A DNA stretch of 64,000 nt from an uncultured Lachnospiraceae bacterium (GCA_900539715.1 UQDA01000012.1:1-64000), one strand, 5' to 3'; shown: positions 7,001 through 15,866, counted from the stretch's first letter. The notes: a model not told the origin generated them from the sequence alone. Numbers and translations are program-made.

Positions 7001-7076
7001 AGAACCTATAAAATCTGCTCTGTCCAATGTAATTAATGACATATCTTATATCAGTTTTTTCGATTTTTACAAACTT
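7001..7076. repeat. second, diverged copy of the IS256 right end
   Basis: The 76 bp at 7001-7076 match 6780-6857 at most positions, including AATCTGCTCTG, the CAATGTAA-TAATGACATATC block and the ACTGATATAAGATA inverted-repeat core. No transposase or left end accompanies this copy. It is probably what remains of an earlier or nested insertion of a related element. Confidence 0.75.
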
Positions 7077-7165
7077 TAAAATGTCTCCTCTTCAGAACCA
7101 GGGTAGCTTCCGCGAAACACCTGAGTAGCAGGTCCGTTTATGCGCCATGCATGATAAGCCCGCAA

Positions 7166-8059
7166 TTACGATCCGTTTGCGCTTTCCCCAATCTGCACCA
7201 TCTTGAATCCCTCTCCATGAACTTCATTGGATTCCAGCACGATTAAAAAGGAATCCGGGTCGGTTTTCTTTACAGCCTGCTGCACCTGAAACATTTCTTT
7301 GTTGCTGCAGGCACACATAACGACTTGCTTTTCTGTTCCATGGTACCCGCCCTGGCCCTTTAAAATAGTGGTTCCCCGTTGGCAGCATTCATCGATTACT
7401 TCACAAATCTGAGAACCGTGCTCGGTAACGATTAAGGCAAGCTTTCCGGCGTTGATTCCATACATTAACTTGTCTACTGCAACAGCAAAAATAAAATTAA
7501 CAACCATTCCATAAATGATACCGTCTATATCTCGGAATATAATTCCACCTACCAAAATGATTCCCACGTCAGACCAGAATGCAATTTTTCCAAGAGATAA
7601 ATGCGGTTTGATGGCTTTTACTGCCATGATAATAAAGTCGGATCCTCCAGTAGAAGAGTTTTTGGAATAAATCAATGCGTAGCCGATACCGCCAAATACA
7701 CCTGTACAAAGGGCGGCTAATAATCGGTCGCCCTGATATACCGGAAACAACGGTGCCACATAGTCGATCATCAAAGAAGAAAGCACCATACACCGTAAAG
7801 AACTGATAAAGAACTTTTTTCCGAGAAGCCGATAGCAGATAATGGCCAGCGGAATATTTAGTACAATGGTTGAAAGTCCAATGGGAATATTCAGCAGCCG
7901 GTATAATATGATAGAAATGCCTGAAAATCCGGTCATTGGGAATTTTGCCTGCACAGCGAAATTGTAAATTCCGGCTGCGATAAATACGCTTCCTACAAAC
8001 TCCCAAAGTAATTGCGTTGCAAATATCGTTGCTTTTTGCATAGAAAACTGTTTTTTCAT
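7166..8059 (-). CDS. YitT family membrane protein
   Basis: The 297-residue protein has an N-terminal membrane domain of about five to six helices (roughly residues 12-200) with the conserved GGSDFIIMAV near residue 137, followed by a C-terminal soluble DUF2179 domain with KGQGGYHGTEKQVV near 234-247. Members of this family are widespread in Firmicutes; their transported substrate, if any, is not established. The gene follows brnQ on the same strand at about 170 bp, with a terminator between. Start ATG 8059 has GGAGG upstream. Confidence 0.88.
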   Translation of the reverse strand: MKKQFSMQKATIFATQLLWEFVGSVFIAAGIYNFAVQAKFPMTGFSGISIILYRLLNIPIGLSTIVLNIPLAIICYRLLGKKFFISSLRCMVLSSLMIDYVAPLFPVYQGDRLLAALCTGVFGGIGYALIYSKNSSTGGSDFIIMAVKAIKPHLSLGKIAFWSDVGIILVGGIIFRDIDGIIYGMVVNFIFAVAVDKLMYGINAGKLALIVTEHGSQICEVIDECCQRGTTILKGQGGYHGTEKQVVMCACSNKEMFQVQQAVKKTDPDSFLIVLESNEVHGEGFKMVQIGESANGS

Positions 8060-8081
8060 AACCTAAATCCCTCCATTTCAC

Positions 8082-8131
8082 AAAAAAAGAGCGAAGGCGT
8101 ATTATATAAAATATAATCCGCTTTCGCTCTT
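8082..8131 (-). terminator. long terminator hairpin between brnQ and the YitT gene
   Basis: Read on the minus strand, AAGAGCGAA...GCG-ATTATAT pairs with ATATAAT-CGC...TTCGCTCTT around TTT, giving a stem of about 20 bp with a few mismatches, then seven T. It can end brnQ transcripts. A possible promoter (TTGACA at 8164-8169, TTAGCC at 8141-8146, 17-nt spacer) would start transcription about 8 nt before the hairpin, so it could equally attenuate the YitT gene. Confidence 0.8.
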
Positions 8132-8229
8132 CGGCAATTAGGCTAACACTAATTCAACTGTTTTGTCAAGTATTTTTACAAAGACTGGTAAATTTTGTCC
8201 GGAGGTTGTCAGTAAGGCAGCAGCTGCAC

Positions 8230-9573
8230 TCAGAGAGCGCCCGCTTCTACTTCGCTATTTTCTCTATTTCTTATCACGTTTATCCCCTTTATCACACATA
8301 AGATTCCAATCGTTCCGATTCCGATGATGACCCAGCCCAGTCCGAGAGAATAGAGCGGAATGGCATGGAGGATATTCCCAACGGCGCCAAAGCTTACTCC
8401 GGCTTCCTCAACGGCATAAATGATGCTGACAGCGCCGACTGCCGTGATAGTGGAAAGATAAACATATGGGATTTTCTGAATCCATCTGTCGCAGAGCCCG
8501 AGGACGATGAGCATGATGGAGATGGGATAAATGGCGTTGAGCACAGGGACGGAAATGCTCAGGATAACATTTAGGCCCTGATTACAGATGATGAATGAAA
8601 ATCCTGCAATACCGAGGACCCATTGGCGGTAGGAAAGCTTTGTCGTCAGGGTCGAAAAATACTGTGAGATGGAAGTGATAAGTCCAACGCAGGTCGTCAG
8701 GCATGCGAGCGTAAAAATAGCAGCCAGCAGGATAGCGCCGGTATCGCCGAACAGCTGATGGACGATGCAGCGGAGCGTCCAGGCGCCGTTTTCCTGAATT
8801 GGAAATACGCCGGAAGAGCTCATTCCCATGTATGCCAGGATAAGGTAGATGCAGGCGAGGATAGTTCCGGCAAAAATACCGGTCATCGTCGTATATTTCA
8901 TCACGCCTTTTTTCTCTTTGATTCCGAGGCTTTCGATGGTTGTAGCTATGACAAGGCCGAAATTCAGAGCGGCGATAGTATCCATCGTCAGATAACCTTC
9001 GAGAAAGCCTTTTACAAGAGGGGTGGAACTGTAGCTTTCTGCAGCGGGAGCAATGTCAACCGTACCGCGGGACAGGAAGCTGAAAAACAGGAAAAGGATA
9101 AGGCATAAAAGCGACGGCGTTAAAAACTTTCCGATGCGTTCCACAAGCTTGTTGGGCGTCAGCGCCAGCCAGCCGGCGATGAGGAAAAATACAAGTGAGA
9201 ACAGCAGCATAAAAAGGCTTAGGTTCGCTTCCTTAGGAAGATACGGAGCGACTGCCATTTCAAACGGGAGTGAAGCTGCACGCGGGATGCCGAGTCCGGG
9301 GCCTATGGAGAGATATATCAAAATGGTAAAGACCATGGCGAATTTGGGGTCGACCTTGCGGGCAAGCTTTTCCAGACCGCCGAATTTTGCAACAACGATG
9401 ACGCCCAGAACGGGAAGGGCGACTGCGGTGATAAGGAAAGCCGCTATCGCGGGAGGCGTCTGGCTTCCGGCGTTCTGTCCCAGAAAGGGCGGGAATATGA
9501 GGTTTCCTGCCCCGAAAAACAGCGAGAACAGCATAAAGCTGACGAGCAGGATTTGTTTCTTTTTCAGTTTCAT
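8230..9573 (-). CDS. brnQ: branched-chain amino acid:cation symporter BrnQ
   Basis: The 447-residue protein has about twelve membrane helices and the family start signature (FFGAGNLIFPPFLG, residues 20-33). LIVCS-type carriers import Leu, Ile and Val with Na+ or H+ across the cytoplasmic membrane. The length is typical. The gene has its own promoter and a T-box leader, so its expression should rise when the cognate tRNA is uncharged. A complete ABC importer for the same amino acids is encoded just upstream on the same strand, giving the cell two systems of different affinity. Start ATG 9573 has AAGGAGG upstream. Confidence 0.92.
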   Translation of the reverse strand: MKLKKKQILLVSFMLFSLFFGAGNLIFPPFLGQNAGSQTPPAIAAFLITAVALPVLGVIVVAKFGGLEKLARKVDPKFAMVFTILIYLSIGPGLGIPRAASLPFEMAVAPYLPKEANLSLFMLLFSLVFFLIAGWLALTPNKLVERIGKFLTPSLLCLILFLFFSFLSRGTVDIAPAAESYSSTPLVKGFLEGYLTMDTIAALNFGLVIATTIESLGIKEKKGVMKYTTMTGIFAGTILACIYLILAYMGMSSSGVFPIQENGAWTLRCIVHQLFGDTGAILLAAIFTLACLTTCVGLITSISQYFSTLTTKLSYRQWVLGIAGFSFIICNQGLNVILSISVPVLNAIYPISIMLIVLGLCDRWIQKIPYVYLSTITAVGAVSIIYAVEEAGVSFGAVGNILHAIPLYSLGLGWVIIGIGTIGILCVIKGINVIRNRENSEVEAGAL

Positions 9574-9635
9574 AACAGAGTCCTCCTTAAGATTTTGAAG
9601 AGCATTTCATACGCGGGAAAGTGATTTTTGCGTAT

Positions 9636-9890
9636 AAAAAAATCGCCCTGTAAAGGACGATCATAAACCGTGGTACCACCTTAATTCCTGAGAAAATCTC
9701 AGCTCATATCGCATCATATAATGCGTTTCACCTATAACGTGGCTTAACTCCGGCGCTCCTACTGTTATTTCAGTTTGCTTCTCAGGGATGATTTCGTCAT
9801 GCAGGTCTATTGACAGCTTTCACCGGGCGCTGTCTCTCTGTAAATATTGCCGCAGATTACTTGTTCCCGTCAAATGAATTTTAAATATGA
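9636..9890 (-). promoter_or_regulatory. T-box riboswitch of brnQ
   Basis: On the minus strand the conserved AAGGTGGTACCACGG lies at 9668-9682 and can pair into an antiterminator. It is followed by a terminator (TCGTCC...GGGCGA and seven T at 9636-9642). The 5' part contains GAGAGACAGC and GGTGAAAGC, as in stem I of T-boxes. The uncharged tRNA stabilises readthrough. I could not fix the specifier codon; an Ile, Leu or Val codon is expected from the gene. Confidence 0.92.
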
Positions 9891-9894
9891 TCAT

Positions 9895-9923
9895 ATTATA
9901 GGATATAAAAAAATAATTTACAA
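9895..9923 (-). promoter_or_regulatory. promoter of the T-box/brnQ transcript
   Basis: On the minus strand TTGTAA (9918-9923) and TATAAT (9895-9900) are 17 nt apart, placing the start just before the T-box stem I. Confidence 0.7.
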
Positions 9924-10033
9924 GGCTTTTGGAGAAAAAATATAAAAGGGTAGTAAAGTTCGGGCTTCAGACAGCGTACGGAAAATATCCCGAACGCCGC
10001 CTGCTCCCGCAAAAGCCTCTTGTCGGCAGCTTG

Positions 10034-10669
10034 TCATTTCATCCCTTCGTCAAACCGTTTCCTGACTTCAATATAAGAAAGGATAGCTTCTACAGTCCCG
10101 TCGAATCCAAGCTTTGAGCTGTCCAGAGAGAGGTCATAGTTGCGGGCGTTTTTCCATTCCTGCCCGGTATAATATTTGTAGTAGCGGGCACGGTAATCAT
10201 CGGTCTGCGCGATAAGTTTTTCAACCTCCGCTTCGGGGAGGCTGTTGACCTTCATTGCTTCCTGAAGGCAGAAGTCTGCAGGGGCATGCACGAAGACGCG
10301 TACAACACCGGGCATATCGGCAAGAACATGGTCGGCACAGCGGCCTATGATGACGCAGGAGCCTTCCTCGGCGAGCTGGCGGATGATTTTTGCCTGGTAG
10401 CGGAAAAGATTGTCGTCCTTTGTAAAACCTGCGCTTTCCGGGGAAAGGGGCAGGGAGCTTTTAAAGCCTCCTGAAAGGAAGGAACGCAGTCCGTGATGTT
10501 TCTTTTTTTCATCCTGAAAAAGGGTCGGATTGATGCCGCTGTCTTCGGCGGCGAGTTCGATAATCTCCCGGCCGTAGCAGGGGATATCAAGGCGTTTTGC
10601 CAGCATTTTACCTACGGTTTTTCCACCGCTTCCGTACTGGCGGGCGATAGTGATAACAGTTTTTGCCAT
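10034..10669 (-). CDS. cytidylate-kinase-like P-loop protein
   Basis: The 211-residue protein starts with a P-loop variant (ITIARQYGSGGKTVGKML, residues 6-23) and continues with the Cytidylate_kin2 pattern, including VIIGRCADHVLA near residue 106 and RARYYKYYTGQEW near 158. These proteins resemble CMP kinase but lack parts of the CMP-binding insert of Cmk, and their substrate is not established. The gene follows livF by 41 nt on the same strand and may be transcribed with it, though no functional link to amino acid uptake is evident. Confidence 0.85.
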   Translation of the reverse strand: MAKTVITIARQYGSGGKTVGKMLAKRLDIPCYGREIIELAAEDSGINPTLFQDEKKKHHGLRSFLSGGFKSSLPLSPESAGFTKDDNLFRYQAKIIRQLAEEGSCVIIGRCADHVLADMPGVVRVFVHAPADFCLQEAMKVNSLPEAEVEKLIAQTDDYRARYYKYYTGQEWKNARNYDLSLDSSKLGFDGTVEAILSYIEVRKRFDEGMK

Positions 10670-10710
10670 ATCAAAAAACCCTCCTGATAGTCATTTGGCA
10701 ACAATATTTT

Positions 10711-11421
10711 TTATTCTCCCAGATAAGCCTTTCGAATGGATTCATCATGGAGAAGCGCCTGGGCGTCGTTTTCCTTGACGATATTCCCGGTTTCCAGCAC
10801 ATAACCGCGGTTTGCGATAGAGAGTGCTTTTTTAGCATTCTGCTCGACCAAAAGGATGGTCATGCCCTGTTTGTTTATCTCCTGAATGATATTAAAGATT
10901 TCAGAAACAAGGAGCGGGGACAGCCCCATGGAAGGCTCGTCGAGTAAAAGCAGCTTTGGCTTTGACATCAAGGCGCGCCCCATGGCGAGCATCTGCTGTT
11001 CGCCGCCGGAGAGCGTTCCGGCAAGCTGCTTTGTGCGTTCCTTTAGGCGGGGGAAGCGTTCGTATACCATAGACAGCGACTCCTCTATCTCCTTTTTATC
11101 GCTGCGCGTATAGGCGCCCATCTTGAGATTTTCAAGAACGGTCAGGTTGGCGAACATACGTCGACCTTCGGGAACGTGGGCGATACCCTGTTTCAGGATG
11201 CGGTGTTCGGGCAGTCGTGTAAGCTCCTGATCCTGAAAACGGATAGAGCCGGAACGGGCAGAAAGCATACCGCTGACAGTTTGCAGAGTCGTCGTCTTAC
11301 CTGCACCGTTTGCGCCGATAAGTGCGACGATTTCGCCTTCCTCAACGCGGAAAGAGATATTTTTCAGGGCGTGTATCACGCCGTAATAGACGTTTAGATT
11401 TTCAACATTCAGCAATGCCAT
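10711..11421 (-). CDS. livF: branched-chain amino acid ABC transporter ATP-binding protein LivF
   Basis: The 236-residue ATPase has Walker A (GANGAGKT, about residues 36-43), signature LSGGEQQ and Walker B LLLLDEPS. MGLSPLLVSEIF after Walker B is typical of LivF. It powers the LivHM channel together with LivG at the inner face of the membrane. I choose ATG 11421 because GGAGG lies 8-9 nt upstream; the ORF could extend six codons further without such a site. It is the last liv gene in transcription order. Confidence 0.92.
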   Translation of the reverse strand: MALLNVENLNVYYGVIHALKNISFRVEEGEIVALIGANGAGKTTTLQTVSGMLSARSGSIRFQDQELTRLPEHRILKQGIAHVPEGRRMFANLTVLENLKMGAYTRSDKKEIEESLSMVYERFPRLKERTKQLAGTLSGGEQQMLAMGRALMSKPKLLLLDEPSMGLSPLLVSEIFNIIQEINKQGMTILLVEQNAKKALSIANRGYVLETGNIVKENDAQALLHDESIRKAYLGE

Positions 11422-11483
11422 AAAAACGGCCTCCTTCAATTGTTGGTCCGACAGTCTGCCGGACGGTTATATTTGATGATGCA

Positions 11484-12242
11484 TCAGTCGCCCAGATATG
11501 CTTTGATGACAGCGGGATCGTTCAGTACCTGTTCAGGCGTCCCTTCTGCCAGAAGGCTTCCGAAGTTGAGGACGTAAAGATATTCACAGATGCCCTGAAC
11601 GAGCTTCATGTCGTGTTCTATCAGCAGAATGGTAACATCGTATTTTTTGCGGACGAGACGGATGGTATCCATTAATTCGCCGGTTTCATTGGGATTCATG
11701 CCGGCGGCAGGCTCATCCAGCAGAAGGAGCTTGGGGTTGGTGGCAAGAGCGCGGGCAATCTCCAGCTTGCGCTGTTTGCCGTAGGGCAGGTTGGATGCCT
11801 TTGTATATGCCTCTTTGTCCAGATCAAATACCTTTAAGATATCCATAGAACGCTCTGTCATCTCCCGTTCCTTTTTGCGATAGCTGCCCACATGGAGAAG
11901 GCTTTCTGCAAGGGAGTAGGAGACCTGACCGTTTAGTCCGACCATGACATTATCCAGTACGGACTGCGTGGAGAAAAGGCGGATATTCTGGAATGTCCGC
12001 GCTACGCCGAGACGGTTTATTTCAAACGGTTTTTTGCCTACCAGGTTTTGCCCGTCGAGTCGGATACCGCCGTCTGTAGGACGGTACACACCGGTCAGCA
12101 TGTTGAAAACTGTCGTCTTGCCTGCCCCGTTCGGACCTATCAGGCCGACAAGGCTTCCTTTTTCGATGTTCATGGAAAGGTCATCCACAGCGCGGAGTCC
12201 GCCGAAGGAGATGCCGAGTTTTGTTACTTCCAATGCAGCCAT
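11484..12242 (-). CDS. livG: branched-chain amino acid ABC transporter ATP-binding protein LivG
   Basis: The 252-residue ATPase has Walker A GPNGAGKT near residue 37, signature LPYGKQRKLEIARAL (a LivG-type variant of LSGGQ) and Walker B LLLLDEPAAGMNP. The AAGMNPNET stretch after Walker B is characteristic of LivG. It pairs with LivF as an ATPase heterodimer. The start lies 1 nt after the livM stop, so translation is probably coupled. Confidence 0.93.
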   Translation of the reverse strand: MAALEVTKLGISFGGLRAVDDLSMNIEKGSLVGLIGPNGAGKTTVFNMLTGVYRPTDGGIRLDGQNLVGKKPFEINRLGVARTFQNIRLFSTQSVLDNVMVGLNGQVSYSLAESLLHVGSYRKKEREMTERSMDILKVFDLDKEAYTKASNLPYGKQRKLEIARALATNPKLLLLDEPAAGMNPNETGELMDTIRLVRKKYDVTILLIEHDMKLVQGICEYLYVLNFGSLLAEGTPEQVLNDPAVIKAYLGD

Positions 12243-12243
12243 A

Positions 12244-13299
12244 TCAGTTAGCCTCCTTTGGTGCCGCCTTGCGTGTCCTGCGCGATTCGATAAGGCGTTT
12301 TTTAAGACCGGAGTTGTTAAATATCATCATTACGATCAGCAGGATTGCATAGATGAGCATTCTGTAATCATTCATAGACCTTAAAAGCTCGGGAAGGACG
12401 GTGAGCAGGGCGGCGGCAATGATGGAACCCCAGATATTGCCGAGTCCGCCAAGAACGACGAATACAAGGACGAGTATCGATGTATTAAAGTCAAATTTAG
12501 CTGCCGTAACGGTGGAATAATTCATGGCGTAGAGCGTTCCGGCCATTCCTGCAAAGACGGCGGAAATGACAAAGGTCAGGAGTTTGCAGCGCGTTACGGA
12601 AAGCCCGATGCTCTCGGCTGCTATCTTGTTGTCGCGCACTGCCATGACTGCGCGGCCGGTACGGCTGTTGATAAAGTTTAAAACAATGAACAGAGTGATA
12701 AGGATAAGGATAAAACCGGCTGTGAAACTGGAGAGCTTCTGAACTCCGCTGACTCCCATGGGACCGTTTATTATCATGGAGCCCCCTTCCTCCAGGGTGA
12801 ATTTCTGGGAAAGGATGGAAAGGTGCAGTCCGTTTTTATCGAAGCCGATATAGAGCACGTTTATGATGTTTTTGATGATTTCGCCGAAAGCGAGGGTGAC
12901 GATCGCCAGATAGTCTCCTTTTAAGCGAAGGACAGGAATGCCCACGATAAGTCCTGCTACGCCGGCAAATAATCCTGCGACAGCCATGGAAACGGCAAGC
13001 CTGATGGGGCCGTTTGGTATCGCTTCTGCAAGGGATGTGGAGACGACAATACCGGTAAAGGCGCCGACAGACATAAAGCCTGCATGACCGAGGGAAAGCT
13101 CGCCCAGTATGCCGACGGTCAGATTCAGGGAGACCGCCATTACAATATAGGCACAGATAGGAACAAGCTGTCCTTTTAAGGAAGAGGAGATGTTACCGGT
13201 GAGGATCATGGACTGGATGACAAGAAAGCCGATGATCACGATCGCATAGGAAGCTGCGCTGTGTTTTCTGTCAGCAAGCAGTTGTCTGATATTTTTCAT
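12244..13299 (-). CDS. livM: branched-chain amino acid ABC transporter permease LivM
   Basis: The 351-residue permease has about nine hydrophobic segments and the family pattern LTVGILGELSLGHAGFMSVG near residues 60-79. The loop that contacts the ATPase is seen near 220-245 (RAVMAVRDNKIAAESIG). It forms the membrane channel with LivH. A basic C-terminal tail follows the last helix. It starts 9 nt after the livH stop. Confidence 0.92.
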   Translation of the reverse strand: MKNIRQLLADRKHSAASYAIVIIGFLVIQSMILTGNISSSLKGQLVPICAYIVMAVSLNLTVGILGELSLGHAGFMSVGAFTGIVVSTSLAEAIPNGPIRLAVSMAVAGLFAGVAGLIVGIPVLRLKGDYLAIVTLAFGEIIKNIINVLYIGFDKNGLHLSILSQKFTLEEGGSMIINGPMGVSGVQKLSSFTAGFILILITLFIVLNFINSRTGRAVMAVRDNKIAAESIGLSVTRCKLLTFVISAVFAGMAGTLYAMNYSTVTAAKFDFNTSILVLVFVVLGGLGNIWGSIIAAALLTVLPELLRSMNDYRMLIYAILLIVMMIFNNSGLKKRLIESRRTRKAAPKEAN

Positions 13300-13308
13300 G
13301 TTGCTACC

Positions 13309-14190
13309 TCATACTTTCTCGCTGACGTGTTTGCCGAGCAGTCCATCGGGTTTGACCAGAAGAACGATGATCAGGACGGCAAATACGATCGCATCGGATA
13401 ATTCTGTGGAGATATATGCTTTTGAGAAAATTTCAATGACGCCGAGCAGTATACCGCCTATCATTGCGCCCGGAATGGAACCGATACCTCCGAATACTGC
13501 GGCGGTAAAGGCTTTGATGCCAGGCATGGAGCCGGTGGTCGGCATCAGGGTCGGGTAGGCGGAGCATAACAGCACGCCTGCGATGGCAGCCAGTCCGGAG
13601 CCGATGGCGAAGGTCAGGGATATCGTAGTGTTGACATTAATGCCCATAAGTCCTGCGGCTGCCTTGTCTTCCGATACGGCGCGCATGGCAGTTCCCGCTT
13701 TTGTCCTGTTTGTAAAAAGGGTGAGCCCGGCCATGATGACGATGCAGGCGATAATGGTAACGATGGTCACGCCGGAGATTACAAGCTGACCGTCAAAAAG
13801 CTGTACAGACCAGTTTCCCACGACGGAGGAAAAAGTCTTGGGGCTGGAACCCCATATGAGCAGGGCTGCATTTTGTAAAAAATAGGAAACGCCGATGGCA
13901 GTGATGAGCACTGCGAGGGAAGGAGCCTGACGGAGCGGTTTGTATGCGAGTCTTTCCACTGCGATTCCGAGAACCGTACACACAACGATGGAGATCAGGA
14001 CGGAAACGAGGGGGGGAAGCCCCAGATAGCTTGTCGTACAGAATGAAATATAAGCGCCAACCATGATAACATCGCCGTGAGCGAAGTTGAGCATCTTTGC
14101 GATTCCATAGACCATTGTATAGCCGAGAGCGATGATGGCGTATACGCTGCCTAAGCTGATGCCGTTAATTAAGTGGGATAAAAAGGTCAT
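13309..14190 (-). CDS. livH: branched-chain amino acid ABC transporter permease LivH
   Basis: The 293-residue permease starts with the LivH hallmark SLGSVYAIIALGYTMVYGI (residues 13-31) and GDVIMVGAY near 39-47. The ATPase-contact loop AMRAVSEDKAAAGLMGI lies near residue 160. About eight membrane segments are evident. It is separated from livJ by 115 bp that include a strong hairpin, so its mRNA level may differ from that of the binding protein. Confidence 0.92.
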   Translation of the reverse strand: MTFLSHLINGISLGSVYAIIALGYTMVYGIAKMLNFAHGDVIMVGAYISFCTTSYLGLPPLVSVLISIVVCTVLGIAVERLAYKPLRQAPSLAVLITAIGVSYFLQNAALLIWGSSPKTFSSVVGNWSVQLFDGQLVISGVTIVTIIACIVIMAGLTLFTNRTKAGTAMRAVSEDKAAAGLMGINVNTTISLTFAIGSGLAAIAGVLLCSAYPTLMPTTGSMPGIKAFTAAVFGGIGSIPGAMIGGILLGVIEIFSKAYISTELSDAIVFAVLIIVLLVKPDGLLGKHVSEKV

Positions 14191-14218
14191 AACAGGTACC
14201 TCGTTCTTTCATGCCATA

Positions 14219-14256
14219 AGGAGCGCCGTATCTTTTTGATGGATAGCGGCGCTCCT
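14219..14256 (-). other. strong intercistronic hairpin between livJ and livH
   Basis: AGGAGCGCCG (14219-14228) pairs perfectly with CGGCGCTCCT (14247-14256); TATC and GATA extend the stem inside. No T-run follows on the minus strand. In other transport operons such hairpins protect the binding-protein mRNA, allowing its excess over the permease. That role is inference. Confidence 0.65.
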
Positions 14257-14305
14257 GCAGCGCATTGATCTTTTAAAATTTATGTGCCGGTTTTATCAGA
14301 GGGAG

Positions 14306-15463
14306 TCAGTCTTCCATTCCGACATAAGCGCCGTTTTCGATGATCATGCCTTTCGGGCTCTTGGAAACGGCTCCGGTGCTGTCCCATTTGATACCCGTTC
14401 CGGTCAGGCCGTCAAAGCTGAGGGTAGGAAATGCTTCTATCATCTTTGTGCAGAGGTCTTCTGCGCTCATGTCAGGAGTGGCGCCGCATGCTTCCAGCGC
14501 AGCTTTGTAGGCGTATACGCAGTCGTAGGCGTCTGCAGCGAACTGATTGGGAACATCACCGAACTGCTCTTTATATTTTGCAACAAAATTTTTTGTCTTT
14601 TCATCTGCGGCATCTGCATTGAACGGTGTCAGAAGCATAACGCCTTCTGCAAGAGAGGTGTCGAAGCCTTCCAGAGTCAGGATGCCGTCCATACCGTCAA
14701 CGCCGAAGATGACGGGGGCATATCCCATATCCTTTGCCTGCTTTAAGATGAGGGAAGCGGGCTGGTAGTAGATAGGAAGGAACAGCAAATCGGCGCCGGC
14801 ATTTTTGGCTTCCGTGAGCTGTACGGAAAAGTCGTTGGAGGTTGCATCAGTAAAGGTCGTTGCGGAAACGATATCCAGTCCCTTTGCATTTGCTTCTGCC
14901 TTGAACTTTTCATAGATACCACTGGAGTAAACATCATCGTTTTTGTAGATGACGGCAATCTTTGTACCGAGCTGCTGACTGGAAATATAATCTGCGGAAG
15001 CGATACCTTGGTTAGGGTCTGCAAAACACATCTGGAAGAAATTATCCTTGCCCTCTGTGATGGCAGGAGAGGATGCGGAAGGAGTCAGACCGAAAATGCG
15101 GTCTGCAAAGTGTTCCGTGGAGACAGCTTCGCAGGGTTTTGTTGTCGTAGCGCCCAGTGACAGCTGCATTCCCCAGTCTTTTAACGCATTATATGCGGAA
15201 ACAGATTTCTCGGGATCGTTCTCATCGTCTTCAAATTTCAGTTCAAACTGGATGGCGCCGCCTTCTGCGTTGATCTCGTCGACAGCAATCTGGGCGCCGT
15301 TTTTTACCGCGTTGCCGTAAATGGCTGCCGCGCCGGTCAGAGGTGTCGTTCCGCCGAGTTTAAATGCGGAGGCATCTCCGCTGTTATCAGTCGTTCCGCC
15401 GCAGCCTGCCAGAGTGCCAGCGCACAGTGCAGCCGCGAGTAACATGCTCAATCCTTTTTTCAT
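14306..15463 (-). CDS. livJ: branched-chain amino acid ABC transporter substrate-binding lipoprotein
   Basis: The 385-residue protein has a lipoprotein signal peptide with lipobox LAGC at residues 18-21, so Cys21 is likely lipidated and the protein anchored outside the membrane. The mature part is a Peripla_BP_6 / LivJ-type type I binding fold (KLGGTTPLTGAAAIYGNAVK near residue 35, and DAYDCVYAYKAA near 310). It captures Leu, Ile, Val or related amino acids and delivers them to LivHM. It is the first gene of the operon in transcription order, directly behind a promoter near 15540-15567. Confidence 0.93.
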   Translation of the reverse strand: MKKGLSMLLAAALCAGTLAGCGGTTDNSGDASAFKLGGTTPLTGAAAIYGNAVKNGAQIAVDEINAEGGAIQFELKFEDDENDPEKSVSAYNALKDWGMQLSLGATTTKPCEAVSTEHFADRIFGLTPSASSPAITEGKDNFFQMCFADPNQGIASADYISSQQLGTKIAVIYKNDDVYSSGIYEKFKAEANAKGLDIVSATTFTDATSNDFSVQLTEAKNAGADLLFLPIYYQPASLILKQAKDMGYAPVIFGVDGMDGILTLEGFDTSLAEGVMLLTPFNADAADEKTKNFVAKYKEQFGDVPNQFAADAYDCVYAYKAALEACGATPDMSAEDLCTKMIEAFPTLSFDGLTGTGIKWDSTGAVSKSPKGMIIENGAYVGMED

Positions 15464-15539
15464 AATAAGTTCCTCCTTTCAGCTTCGCCGTTGGATAGGT
15501 GTTTTTGTATAAAAGACATCTGTCTTTTGGCTTGTTAGC

Positions 15540-15567
15540 ATTATACAACAGATTTATAAAAAATGAA
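15540..15567 (-). promoter_or_regulatory. promoter of the liv operon
   Basis: On the minus strand a perfect TATAAT (15540-15545) has a weak -35 TTCATT (15562-15567) 16 nt upstream, within an AT-rich tract. Confidence 0.55.
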
Positions 15568-15620
15568 TCATTTTTTTATTTAATTTTAACATTTCGTCAG
15601 TTTTGCAGTATTAGCAAGTT

Positions 15621-15669
15621 AAAGTGGCGCAGTTTTAGGCAAAGTGTTGTTGAAAGTGCGTGGAAAGTG
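15621..15669 (+). repeat. four AAAGTG repeats upstream of ddl
   Basis: AAAGTG occurs at 15621, 15641, 15653 and 15664, i.e. at steps of 20, 12 and 11 bp, so three lie on about the same helix face. Similar tandem AAAGTG units are known as MraZ boxes before division/cell-wall clusters in some Firmicutes relatives. No mraZ gene is visible here. Confidence 0.5.
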
Positions 15670-15730
15670 AGGCAGGGTACACAGAAAACAGAGAGGCAGG
15701 ACGGGCGTTTTGCGGAGGAGGAAATCGTAC

Positions 15731-15844
15731 TTGGGAAGAGATGTGAAAATATCAGCAGAATGGGCGATGCAGATGAATTTCCCTAATTGCCGCTTTACGC
15801 CGGAACGGATTGAGCGTATACTAGAGCACGAAACATTTGTATGA
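15731..15844 (+). CDS. possible 37-residue protein upstream of ddl
   Basis: A TTG at 15731 lies about 8 nt after a strong GGAGGAGG (15714-15721). The frame encodes 37 residues (including NFPNCRFTPERIERILEHE) and ends at TGA 15842-15844, 22 nt before ddl. No family is recognised. The site is good, but the length is small and the start is TTG, so coding status is open. Confidence 0.35.
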   Translation: MGRDVKISAEWAMQMNFPNCRFTPERIERILEHETFV

Positions 15845-15866
15845 AAAGGAAAAGAGGATTGAAAAG

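Noticed and set aside
15621..15669. CRISPR-like array
   Set aside because: The AAAGTG units are only 6 bp and unevenly spaced; no cas genes are near.
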